From Tetrastigma voinierianum (taxonomy: Eukaryota; Streptophyta; Magnoliopsida; Vitales; Vitaceae), in the NCBI GenBank assembly GCA_016808115.1, contig JAEQBH010007373.1:186001-250000 (forward strand): DNA of 64,000 nucleotides, written 5' to 3'. This document shows, one piece after another, positions 37,080 to 47,379 of the stretch; the first letter of the stretch is position 1, and each line of letters starts with the position of its first letter. The notes under the pieces were generated by a model. That model saw only the letters and a program-made list of their open reading frames with translations, searched no databases and was not told the origin of the DNA. Both the position numbers and the translations under genes were made by a program.

Positions 37080-38440
37080 CGCCGAGGGACATTTGATACA
37101 CCAGAGATTCAGAATGTTATCAGAGGAGGTAGTGTGGTCAAACAGTAGCCTCCAGTTCCATCTCAGCCTATAGATCCTGATACTACTAAAGACGAGACAG
37201 TGAGAAAGAATGATGAGATCCTCAAGCAACTACAAAGTACACAGGCTCGTATCTCTATTTGAAGCTTGTTAGCTTCATCTACCACCCATAGAGAGACTTT
37301 GATTAGGGCTTTGAGTCAAATTCGAGTTGACATGACCACATCACCAAAGGGCCTGATACATATGCTCACAGTTGGTCGAGCTAGTTGCATTGTTTTCTCT
37401 GAGGATGACTTACCTCAGGAGGGTTTAGACCACACTCGACCTTTTCATATATCAGTTGGTTATTTGGGGCGTCGTGTTCCATATGTCCTCTTAGACAATG
37501 GATGCACTTCTAAATGTCACGTCCGCATGTGTGTGCTCTAGGATATGGGCGGGGATTTTAAGCCATCTACAGACAATGAGGCTATGATGGTACTCATAGA
37601 GAGGTGATGGGAACTTTGACTCTTGAATGTTGATTACAAGGTGGTTTTGAGGTTTGAGGATCCACTGTAGTTAAGCACAGCCTCTTAGGATGCCCATGGA
37701 TTCACAGTGCTGGTGCTATCCCAACTTCCCTTCATTTGAAAGTGAAGTTCATTCATGATGGTTAAGTGATCACTATTTCATCTACAGGTGGGGCACATTT
37801 GACTTATGAGCTAGTATTGGAGATTAGCCATGGGGGTGATGGGTTTTCTTATGACTAGATTCACTTTTGATGAGGGTACGGACCGTCGGTAAGGGATTTG
37901 TTCAGTCAGAATCCCATGTATTTAAATCGGCATAGTGGCGGAGTCGTTTTAGACATGATGGGGGCATGTCATTTTATGCACAGTTTTGGGTTTAGGGTGT
38001 CATCAGTATGGTCGTAGCGAGTTTAGCATAGTTTTGGACCATGACCCACTCCTTGGCTTGGGATTTGTACCCGTAGAGGCAGATTTTCGATGCATGGCAT
38101 AGCTAGGCCATGAGAGGGTCAAATCTTGACTTCATCACATTCCATTTGACTATCCTATTCATCCTTATAGTTTGAAGCTAACTGACTATTTTATGAGGGC
38201 TTTAGAGCCATTATTGCATCACGATGGATTGATTGATGAGCTTATTGATATCCAGCATGTTAGCCTGCATCGGCTTTTTTCACAGCTTCAGTTGAGTGGT
38301 GGGGCTCCTGACACTTCTACTACCTTGATCACTCCTCCTTCCCCTAGGTGATCAAGTGTGTTCACTATGTGCTTTGGGACAAGATAATGGGTGAGGGTAT
38401 TGATGGGGTTATAATAGATCGATGATTATATTGAGGAGTT
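37080..38440 (+). pseudogene. Aspartic protease region of Ogre-type element, truncated
   Basis: The frame at 37266-37541 gives R-A-L-S-Q-I-R-V, G-L-I-H-M-L-T-V-G-R-A, I-V-F-S-E-D-D-L-P and V-P-Y-V-L-L-D-N-G. The L-L-D-N-G takes the place of the retropepsin D-S/T-G motif; in this lineage D-N-G is usual. In further frames follow M-G-T-L-T-L-E, P-W-I-H-S-A-G-A-I-P-T-S-L-H-L-K-V-K-F-I-H-D-G (37690-37770) and L-G-F-V-P-V-E-A-D-F-R (about 38055). The sequence stops at 38442 where a different LTR begins, so RT, RNase H and integrase are missing. Confidence 0.75.
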
Positions 38441-38615
38441 ATTGATGAGCCCTAAACTCATATATTTTTTGTCCATTTTTCTGGCATATTTTTAGAAGTT
38501 TATGATTCATTTTAATGCTGAATTATGGAATATTCACTAACTTTGTGTTTTGCAGGTTTTTAATGAAAAAGAAACAATTCCAATAAGAAAAGCAGAAAAT
38601 TGGCTAAGGCATAAA

Positions 38616-39319
38616 TGTCGTGACATAATTTCAGAATGTCGCGACACAATCTCAAGGTAACTAGCCGAGCTATGTCAGCAATGATAAATATTGCGACAAA
38701 AGAAATGAATGTTGTGACATAATGGAAATCAGAAGACAAAACTTTGTTTTGACAATGAATTTTTATGTCGCGACATTCTTTGAGAAGTTCTTGAAGAAGA
38801 ATGTCGCGACATTCCTTAACTCTGTTGTGACATTGATTCAACCAAATGGCAGTAGAGAATTGTCACAACAATCAAACTTATGTTGCGACATAAAGAGCTG
38901 AAGAGGGAAGAAAGAATGTCGCGACAAAACAAAACTATGTCGTGACAGAAAATGGCAGAGTAATGAAACAAGTCAAGACAAGTTGGTCGCGATATGTTAA
39001 ATGAACATTTCAACAAATGACAAGATCAATTAGGAAATATGTCGTTACATTTTCCAAAGTATGTCGCGACATAAAGTTCGAATATATAACATCATGAGGC
39101 AAAAAAGAGTATGTCGCTGACGGAAAAGTTTTATGTCGCGACGAGGCCTGGCTTATAAGGTTGAGATGAAACTCTGTCACGACATGGGAAGTTGTTGTCA
39201 CTACAAAGGTTGAGAAGAACTACATAAAGAATGTCGTGACACAGTAATTTATGTCACGAAACAATGAAGAGTGGAAGGCAGAGATATTTGTCACGACAAT
39301 CGGAAACAATGTCGTGACA
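38616..39319. repeat. Array B: ~57-bp tandem units with paired TGTCGCGACA palindromes
   Basis: Twelve units, each with two copies of the 10-bp palindrome TGTCGCGACA or a one- or two-base variant. Starts of pairs: 38616/38637, 38689/38710, 38745/38766, 38802/38823, 38861/38881, 38917/38938, a poor pair at about 38971/38985, 39040/39062, 39112/39134, 39175/39196, 39232/39252 and 39289/39310. Distance within a pair is 20-22 bp; the period is mostly 56-63 bp (two gaps of 72-73). Between the motifs is AT-rich or GA-rich DNA. Minus-strand frames across it repeat C-R-D-I because of the motif and are not genes. Confidence 0.88.
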
Positions 39320-39353
39320 TAAATTGAAGCGCCTAGAAAACGGAAAACGTCAT

Positions 39354-41454
39354 TGTGGCCCCAATCCGGGGTGTGGATTATTTACCGTCAACCTGCGGAA
39401 ATTCTATACATCGTATCCGAGGCAGCATTACGAGTAAAATAGCCACATGGGGCCCACATTACATCCATACTCGTATAACAAAAATCTCAACTATATTCTC
39501 ATAGTTTTCATGTTTTGTTCTACAAAAGGTTATACATATTTACAAAATATTTTCTTAAAGCGCATTTCGGCTTTCTTCTCGATAGATACCTCTGCTGGCG
39601 TCACTAGTCTCCACTGGACAGTCCTTTGTACTGAAAGGGGGTCCCACGACGGGGTGAAGTAGCCCGATAGAAAATTCTCCTCTGAGGGTTACTCCCGCTA
39701 AAATGCATATGCAATGACATATATAAACAATCAATCACATTCCATACAATTATTCTTTATATGAAATATGCATAGCATGCATGAGATCTGACCCCTCATG
39801 CCTTACACGAGTCCCCTGGCCAGAGCTCCCTCACCTGGAATGCGAATGTGAAATAAAACTAGTCACACACCTGACTAAACCATTGGAAAACCCTCCAATT
39901 TTATTTATCAAAAACTGATTTTTTTATTCTTTTCAGCGCTATTTTGTAGACGCGGTTAGGGTTTTACGCGTGGGGCCTTGCACGCCTTTTTCAACATTTT
40001 CACGAACTTACATCGTAGGAGATTCATGTCTAGCAGTGAATGTATGTGGGACTTTCACCACAGGGGATCTACTGACTTGCTCCGCCCCAAACATGTAATT
40101 TATCATTTTTGATCATTTACACATAAGTGAATCTACCTTGGACTTTGTCCCATTTTCGAGAGTTCACGACCCACTCCTGGCTCACCAGATGAATAAACCT
40201 GTACCTTTTACGGAGCTGGCGCGATGTGGCCAAGTGCATATGAAATGCGTGATGCCCGATGCATTTTCCTCATGTTGCATGCATGAATAGACAATACATG
40301 AAACATTTACGCCATGGATAATTATAATTTATACATACCGTTACCTCCATACAAAACATTAATACATCACAAAGCATGAATGTTATCACATTTCCAAACT
40401 TAGCATGTTATTGACAGCCATAACACACAATTGGGTCACAGCTTCGGGACCATTCAGCAATTTTTTCACGGCCCCTTCGCAAACATGAACCATTTGGTTC
40501 CAATCATATAAATCGCATGTGACCATGATACCTAGAAACTTTCAGTTTCTAATTAAAACTCACAACACTTGCAGTCAGATCTGGCCAGGTCATGAATCCG
40601 TACCATTAATTCAAAGCTTGGAACTAATACATATTTCATGGCCTCCCACAAAACCCTACCATTATAAAGCCTTTAGAATTTAAAGTAAATAAGTAGGAAA
40701 ATATCCACACCTGCTTGGAAGTGAAGAAACTCAGCAGGAGTCGCGCGTTGTCCTCTCGTGTAGAACCTTACTTCTTGTCTCGAAGGAATCAGGCCCGGTC
40801 GGATCGCTGTAAATCTAGAGAGAAGGAAGATTACTCTCTAAAAATTGAAGAACAAAGCCTTACGCATCCCAGTTTCTTTCTTCCTCCCCTTTCCCACTTC
40901 CTTTTTTGCTTTCTTTTCTTTTCTTTTCTTTTTATAACTTTTCTTCATTTCATTTGCCAATTCTCACCGTACTGCCATTTCTCTTTTCTCCGCACTTTCT
41001 CTCGCTTTTTGAATCATTATACGTATGAGACAAACGTGAAATTCACTCCTCTCTTCACTCAGAAGCCGGTGTGTGGCTCTTTTTAATCCCATTTTCCTTT
41101 ATTTTATAATTATAACTTTTATGACGTATTCATCGTTTCGTGTTGACAGTATGGAATCAGCTACCATGTGTTTGATGTGGTAGTTCCTTTCTCTATGCCA
41201 AGTGTGCACTTATTTTGAGGTGTAGGGTGGCATCTTAACTATGCTATGTATTGTCGTCGGGCCTTGCATATGAAAAGCGTGAAATCCATTACCCTCAGGA
41301 ATCAACGAAAAATCGACGTGGTAGTAAGAATTTACAGTGGGGTAGATTCAGCGGAAGAGTCGGTTTCGTCATCAGAGATCTAGAAAAATTGGGATTTTTA
41401 AAAATTTCTATTTTACCCTTTATCCAAAATCTTGGATTTTACGGGAGTATCTGA
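39354..41454 (-). mobile_element. Tekay-like Ty3/gypsy LTR (solo), reverse orientation
   Basis: About 2.1 kb inserted in the paired-palindrome array, separating array B from its continuation at 41526. It resembles 53049-55026 in layout and short blocks: near the right edge a 'gatctaga' block followed by low-GC sequence ending in the reverse complement of a TGTAAGACCC-type start, and inside a GGGGTCCCACG block followed by GGTGAGCTA/GGTGAAGTA-type sequence. No coding region or second LTR, so a solo LTR. Frames at 40715-41086 and 41251-41454 are chance frames. Confidence 0.55.
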
Positions 41455-41525
41455 TCCACGACACGGTATAAGCAAAATAGATTAAATTCATCATATGACA
41501 TAAAGCGAGGTTGAAGGGTAAACTA

Positions 41526-41844
41526 CGTCATGACATCGCATAAATTTTATGTTGCGACATAATCGAAAGCGTAAGAAGGAAACTTTGTCGCAACAAAGCT
41601 TTTATGTCGTGACATACCATTCAAGTATTCAAGGCGCGAGAGCCTTTAAAAAGTGTCGTGGCCTTAAGGCGATCGTGTTCAAACGACGATTCTGAGACAA
41701 TTCGGTAGAACTTCTGTCGCAACATAATTCAGAAAAATGCGAAACTATGTCGCGTGAACACTGCGAGCCACGAACAAATTCTTTCAAGTGGAGGGGACAA
41801 AGATGGCAGCTATGTCACGACATGAATTTTTAAATGTCACGAAG
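41526..41844. repeat. Array B continuation after the inserted LTR
   Basis: More paired motifs: 41526/41550, 41586/41605, 41715/41748 and 41813/41835, with a degenerate one near 41654. Same motif variants as at 38616-39319. Originally contiguous with that part before the Tekay-like LTR inserted. Confidence 0.8.
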
Positions 41845-41910
41845 AAGCCTGACTGGGACAATTTTTAGGGATCCTGATTTCGACCTCGAAATGACCCATC
41901 ATTTGAAAAT

Positions 41911-41920
41911 CTATAAATAG
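41911..41920 (+). promoter_or_regulatory. TATA box of Athila-like LTR
   Basis: CTATAAATAG about 70 bp after the last paired motif. It fits the U3/R boundary of the LTR and places the array in the U3 (enhancer/promoter) part. Confidence 0.5.
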
Positions 41921-42867
41921 CAGCACCTAGGCCACTATGAGTAGCTTCATGAACACCGGAACCACGGGTGTTGGAGACTCCCTTAATATTTTTTTCTTTA
42001 TTTCTTTTAATTCGATTTAGTTTGAAACAGCTTTTTAGTTAGTTTTTTTTTTTTTGGAATTGAGTAGTGATCTAGTGCGAAGTTTCGAGTTGGGTTCATT
42101 GTAAAATTTTAGTTTTCATTACTGTTTGATGTCAATGGAATTTGAAATTTTTCTAGAGTTCATTTATTTCAGTTCGATTGCAATTTCAGTGAATTTTATT
42201 GATCAGTTAGTCACTATTATTTGTAATCCAGTTTTGAAAGACTGAGCTCCCTTTGGGAATGGATCGATGTTAATTATTATTTTCTGCATAAGTTGAAAGA
42301 ATGTCATAGTTAGAAATCTTGAATTTATTTAATTGGTGTTGTTCTTGAATTTAATTGTTTCGAATATTAGTAACATGTACCTGGAAAAGGGTTGTATCCT
42401 GCTCTAATTTCGAGGAGGCCCTTTGAGTGACACAAAGATGGAGATTCCTGAGAGTATGGAGTAGTTACTTGGGGGTATGTTAGACTAATATTATAGAACT
42501 AAAGAACTCTGAAAGATTACTTCGATAGATCACTAATTTACTCATGGTGTGAGGATTAGTTGTGCATATATACTTATGGTTTTCTTTTTAACTTACTGGT
42601 TTTCTTTTTAACTGCTAACAAGAAAATCGACAATAATTTTTAAAATGCAACTCTATTTCGTCAGGTCTTCTTTTATCATTTTTCACATCCTCCATATCGA
42701 TTATTAGACAAAGTAATAATAAAATATTTCAAAGAACTCCAGATTTATTGTTCCAAACAAATATGTATAATGCATTGCAGTTATGGGTTTTATTTTTCTT
42801 TTTTCCAGAGATAATATAATTCAAGCAGAAATCAGTAAAAGGTCTTAACAGAAATGAAAACTCACCC

Positions 42868-43530
42868 CTAAAAGAGTCGACACCTAAAAGGGTTTCTAAC
42901 CAATGCTACTTTGATGGCAGCAGTCAAATCAGGAGAATCTTCCACTTCTGCCAGTGAACGTGTGGTTGGCTGAAAAGTATATATCATCAACATTTTTCAG
43001 CTGATGAGGAGGTGTCCCACTAAAGAAGCAGCTCTATGTGAATTTGACCCTGTTCAATTGACAAATGTCACTCCATTTAGATATTACAAACCGAACTGAT
43101 TTTAATTAAATCATGATACTGAAGCAATATGTACTCGGAAATCCAAAATATATAGAAACATTTCAAGATTATTGCTACAATCTAAGACATCTTTTGGGAT
43201 GAGGTCTGGGTTTAAGTAAATAGTTCAAAGTCAAAGGGTGTTACATCAGAACAAGCTCAATTTACTTGCCAAAATAGGAAAAAAAAAACAACGAACACGG
43301 TATTGATAATTGCAAAGACTAGTAAGGCAGAGTTATGCTCTTTTAAGTAAAGGGCTTAGAAAAGGGCCATAGTACAGTTGAAGATAACTGACTCTGTGTA
43401 TCTCATAACAACCAAGACAATTACCTTTGTATGCCACCTGCAATGAACCAAACATCTTGGATAATGTAGTAAGCAGTAACTCCACTCCTTGCTGACCAAC
43501 ACCTCCAGATCCATACTGCTCATCTAGCAC
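42868..43530 (-). CDS. Two C-terminal exons of an unrecognised plant gene
   Basis: Exon 43530-43425 lies between an acceptor (GTTACAG) and a good donor (AAAG|GTAATT) and reads V-L-D-E-Q-Y-G-S-G-G-V-G-Q-Q-G-V-E-L-L, then L-S-K-M-F-G-S-L-Q-V-A-Y-K. Exon 43049-42868 follows an acceptor (TTGAACAG), joins in phase, and reads S-N-S-H-R-A-A-S-L-V-G-H-L-L-I-S, one in-frame stop at about 42998, then P-T-T-R-S-L-A-E-V-E-D-S-P-D-L-T-A-A-I-K-V-A-L-V-R-N-P-F and a stop at 42868-42870. Composition and splice sites are gene-like, unlike the repeats around. A possible earlier exon ends near 43603. I do not recognise the family. The internal TGA may be a mutation, a read error or part of a small unspliced piece. 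Confidence 0.6.
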
Positions 43531-43619
43531 CTGTAACATATCATACAAATTATCAAAGAATGCAAAATCATGAAATCGGTGTTTTTGCATAAATGTTACT
43601 TGCCAGATCCATACAGCTA

Positions 43620-44465
43620 AGCTATTTCGACGCGAAATAACTATTGAATTTTTTCTTGATTTTGAAAATGAAATTAGAAGCAGCTTTCTTCTTATAATCA
43701 GAAAAGTATATAGGATTTTATTTATATTGAAATGTTCTTATTGTTAAAAGTATTTTCGCGAAGAAAAATAATTTGTTGAATCAAACAAAAGCGATAAAGC
43801 CCGAGTCAAGTAAAGAAAAAAATATCCAAGGCAAGTCAAAATCACTTAGACTCACCCATCACTAAGAAACTAACACAAAACAACTCTAGGAGCTCATTTT
43901 TAAAAGAAAAAAAATCAAAAAAAAGAAAGAAAAGAAAGTGGTAAAATTCATTGGGTTTTAAACTTCAAGCAAATGCATAGTTTTCTATTTTATACGTATC
44001 ATGTACCATACATTTTTATATAGAAGAAAAACTACATAGAGCTCATATGTATAGATGCACTTTTGTATCGGAGGATGAAGTATAGAATAATATATAACCA
44101 ACTTCATGAAAGACAATAGGATTTAAAGATTTTAAATTATATTATACCATATAAAAGATTGAAGACTAGATATAAACTTTTTACATTATTCTTCAAAATA
44201 AACTTTTTACATTTTAGATATAATTTTATTTTTAAATTTTACTTGGGATATGTACTTTTATGTGTGTTTTTTTTTTCCTTTTTGATAAGTATTTATGTGC
44301 TGTTGGTAAGTACAGCATGTGTCATCTTTAAAGTTTTCAACTTTTATGTTTATAAAACTAATGTTTTAAGTAAAAAGTTCCCATCTAAAAATATATAAGG
44401 TTCTAATTTCATATCATCGCTGGCTAGCGTCAATATTGAATCTTTCAAATGAAAACCCTCAAAAG
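43620..44465. other. AT-rich non-coding DNA beside the unknown gene
   Basis: On the minus strand this would be the gene's upstream introns and exons. Apart from a possible exon end near 43603 no exon is supported. The plus-strand frame at 44159-44398 is a Phe-rich chance frame. Confidence 0.4.
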
Positions 44466-44474
44466 TTCGCCACT

Positions 44475-44572
44475 AAGGCCTGGCTCAGTGGTTAAGGGTT
44501 GTGGTGGGCATAAGGAAGGGGACCAGGTTAAGTTCCAACGAGGACAAAGAACTGAAAAAAAAAAAATTTAAA
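44475..44572 (+). mobile_element. tRNA-derived SINE
   Basis: Box A-like TGGCTCAGTGGTTAAGG (44481-44497), box B-like GGTTAAGTTCC (44526-44536) and an A-rich tail from 44555, in one orientation and with spacing typical of RNA polymerase III SINEs. About 100 bp. The overlapping frame at 44501-44710 is chance. Confidence 0.6.
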
Positions 44573-46442
44573 ACTTATTTGACTTCCAACTTTACCTTTG
44601 ACAATAAAAGTTCATATAAGATTAAAAAGGGATACCTTTCACATCATGACCTTTCTAGAAAGGCATTTTGTGGTTTAACATTGATAAAAGGAGGAAAGAG
44701 CTTCTTGTGAAGCTTAAGGAGTTGGTGATGCAAACCAAATTAGAAGAGAGTTTAGGTATGGACAACTTTCAAAAAAGAAAGAAAATGAGGACAATCTTTA
44801 TCTATCCTTCCTGTCCCCAATATTCTTACATCCTCACTTTCTTACCTTCATATTGTTCAAACATGAAAAAAAATATTAGTTAATTTTTTTAGTTTAATAC
44901 TTTGGCATTAAACATAGCTTTGAAGATTGAGTGGTGTTTATAAGGAAAACATAAGGAAAATAAGTAAAACAAATACAAAACATTTCTTTTATTTGGTTAA
45001 TTCATGGAAAAGTCAGGCGAAAAAAGTTTAAAATTTTTTACGGATGTACTTTTCTCAACCTTTATTACTCAATGTTTAGTTCTAGGAAGTTAAGGGAAAA
45101 AAAGAGAGAAAGAAGAAAAAATTACACAAGAAAATGTTAGGACAAGTAATTAACCTCATGAAGGAATTGAACTTTCCCTAAACATCGCACCTTTCTAAAG
45201 AAAAATTCAATTTATTATTTCAAGGAAAGTGGAGAGGAAAATATCCTTCTTTTCCTTTGCCACAATAACATGTAGTGTCCTAATATGAGAAAACAATTTT
45301 CCTTCACATTTTTTCCACTCTATGAAAGAAAAACATCCTAAGTGTTCAAGTTCAATAAGATGAAGAGGTAGAGTCACTATAACTGTTTTCGTTTTCTTTT
45401 ATCATCCATCTATTTTCATATTATAAGTCACTAATGTCTCCGTTGCATTAGGGTGTGAGCTTGTGGCAGAATCCAGTGTCAGCATGAAGCAATGAGTTCA
45501 GAACATGCCACCACAATAGTATATTACAAATTTAATGCCAAAAGACGACGCTTAATAACACAAAAAAGAATTGCATTATAGAAATGTTACCCCAAACAAA
45601 TTTGGAGGATCATAAAACAAGAGACTAGTTTACGTCTTTTTAAGTAGGTAAAAATTAAAATATCCCATTTTCTTAGACTCGATTTCAGGTCAAAGGCACA
45701 AATATCATTCATCAAGAAAAATTATTTATCTTTTTAGGCCTCGAAGTAAAGTTGGGCCTAGGTACATTGAATTAAGAAATTCTTGCTTTTTCTTTAAAAG
45801 TCTTGACCTTTCAATTCTTTTTAAAGAAAATTGGATAGCATGATGTTAATATGAAATTAATGAAAAGCTTCAATTTTTTCAAAACTAAAAAGATTCAAAA
45901 TTTTTAAGCAGACATCGATGGCCTTCTTTTTTTCTTTTTCTTTTTTCTTTTTTTTTGAGTAAGAGAGAAGGTTCAGCATCCGGCTTGGGAGGCGATCAAC
46001 CAATTTCATATGGTGTCAAGTTACTACGAGCAAGCGATTGTGCATATCTGTGATTAACTCACAAAACAAGGGAACTCCTATAGCTGCATGGATTTAATTC
46101 AATAGGTTTCTGATTGTTGCATATCAATCATATGATTAAGAAGAGAGCTTGAACAACCTCGTTTAAATATTCGTAAAGCCCTAGAGACCTTTTTTTATAG
46201 GTAAAAACACAGCGAATATATTAAAGCGTCTAGAAAAGATGCACAAAGCACACATGGGTATACAAATAGCAACAAAAAAAAGCGAGAGGAAGAGACCAAG
46301 CCTCCTGATACAAGGTGATTTAAGAAAGCCTAGATAAACGAGAAGCCGGCCTCGACCCGACTAATCGGTAGGAAACCGCATTAAGCAACACTTCTACCAG
46401 CACCACCACTTATCCACGTCGGTCGGACTAACATCGAGGAAC
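44573..46442. other. Intergenic DNA, no gene seen
   Basis: AT-rich with A and T runs. A CT-rich run lies near 45925-45955. At 46190-46440 a T-run followed by 'aggtaaaaacacagcgaatata' recalls the antisense 3' end of a plant L1 LINE, but it is too short to call. No coding region is supported. Confidence 0.4.
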
Positions 46443-46897
46443 TGTTAGTTTTCCTTTATATGGGCTTTGTATTAAAAACAAAGTGGATTTAAGTTTGGTC
46501 CTAATTAAGTAGAGATTATTGGGCTTCTTAATAAAACATATGAACAGCTGGCTAGTGTGTAAGTGAAATGCGGCTTGGCAGTGATGAGAGGGCAAAGTGG
46601 TGAACTCAATATATAGAGAGAGCCTAAGTCCTCCCAAACCTAAGGATACGTGCAATTCTCACATTTAGTTTTACGAAATATATTTTAAGAGATGGGTGAG
46701 AGAAGGCGTTCTCGTTAAAAGTAGGATTAGTGGTCAATTGGGAGAAGACCTTGAGTCGTTGTTCTTTGCGAGATCATCAATTACGCATCAGAAGATAAAC
46801 CATGGATTAAATTAGGTATGTATTTGGTTTTCTCCATTAAAATTATGGCTTTGTGTTCTAACATGGTTATCTTAGAATTGATAGAATCGTATCCTGA
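46443..46897 (+). repeat. 5' LTR of copia element 1
   Basis: Aligns with 56441-56894, sharing 'attattgggcttcttaata', 'cctaagtcctccca' and 'ttgtgttctaacatggtt' blocks. A TATA-like 'atatatagagag' lies near 46610. The end is taken just before TGGTATCGAGCC. Confidence 0.85.
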
Positions 46898-46899
46898 GT

Positions 46900-46911
46900 T
46901 GGTATCGAGCC
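46900..46911 (+). promoter_or_regulatory. Primer-binding site (initiator tRNA-Met type)
   Basis: TGGTATCGAGCC immediately after the 5' LTR; it differs by a small change from TGGTATCAGAGC, the usual copia primer-binding site. Supports plus orientation. Confidence 0.75.
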
Positions 46912-47011
46912 CGACCATGGTTAAATTCAAGCTAGGAATTGGAGAAAAAATTTTTGGGTTTTATGAAAATCAGCCTTTTACATCGGTTCGGAGTTTGATA
47001 GTAAATTAAAT

Positions 47012-47375
47012 ATTTTGCATATTTGGAATCTACCTGACGAAGACGATCCACGTCGATTGGGTGGCCCGTCGCGGTGGCGGGACGCCCTCACGCGCCGCCC
47101 GCGGCGCGCCCGCAGCGCACTAAGGGCGGCGGCGGCGTGAAGGTGAGCTGAATCCACGCTGACGGCTGGCGTCTCATCGCGGCGTTAGCATACCCGATCG
47201 ACAACCGACCCGGTCAGCCGGATCGGCAGCGTGGCGCGTGCGTGGGTGATGGCGGCGTGGGTCGCCGTCACTGATGGCGTAAATCTCGACCCCGTCTTGA
47301 CCAGGCCATGGCAGGCCGTAGGCCGGATATTGGCCCGACCGGTCAGCGGTCAGCCAACCCAGGCCAGAATGCGAG
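47012..47375 (+). repeat. GC-rich leader segment A of copia element 1
   Basis: Very GC-rich (alternating GCGG/CGCC blocks near 47060-47130), in sharp contrast to its surroundings. It shares with segment B (48905-49215) the phrase GCGTGGGTGATGGCG and a CTCGACC block with CCGGTCAGC sequence further on. No convincing coding frame, although 47231-47446 is open. Confidence 0.65.
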
Positions 47376-47379
47376 AATA

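Larger units (their letters stand above)
32280..38442 (+). mobile_element. Ogre-type Ty3/gypsy retrotransposon, 3'-truncated
   Basis: LTR (32280-34249), primer-binding region, leader and gag-protease in one orientation, then a break at 38442 before reverse transcriptase. There is no downstream LTR in the window. Diagnostic plus-strand coding patterns are I-V-F-S-E-D-D-L-P with D-H-T-R-P-F-H-I and P-Y-V-L-L-D-N-G (protease) and C-W-T-L-R-H-V-I-Q-D-L-I-D-Q-G (linker). Non-autonomous. Confidence 0.82.
38443..42650 (+). mobile_element. Athila-like LTR, split by a Tekay-like LTR
   Basis: Starts TGATGAGCCCTAAACTCAT and continues with a T-rich run and a TTTGTGTTTTGCAGG phrase, a layout typical of Athila-type LTRs. 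Upstream of a TATA-like CTATAAATAG (41911-41920) lies the paired-palindrome array. Sequence after the TATA box is R/U5-like and non-coding. The 3' end is not clear (somewhere 42290-42780) and no primer-binding site follows, so it may be a solo or truncated LTR. The family call rests on the start and layout only. Confidence 0.5.

Noticed and set aside
38560..39201. Minus-strand frames rich in C-R-D-I repeats
   Set aside because: The repeated residues are the translation of the TGTCGCGACA motif; frames change between units.
38616..39319. CRISPR-like array
   Set aside because: Regularly spaced short palindromes recall CRISPR repeats, but repeats are only 10 bp, spacers are similar to each other, and the context is plant LTR DNA.
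42779..42783. GTTAT as target duplication for an Athila-like solo LTR (matching 38438-38442)
   Set aside because: Five AT-rich bases occur by chance in a few hundred bases, and the right flank is not a continuation of the Ogre fragment on the left.
46190..46440. LINE 3' end
   Set aside because: A few words resemble antisense plant L1 ends, but no LINE coding domain or A-tail with target duplication is visible.
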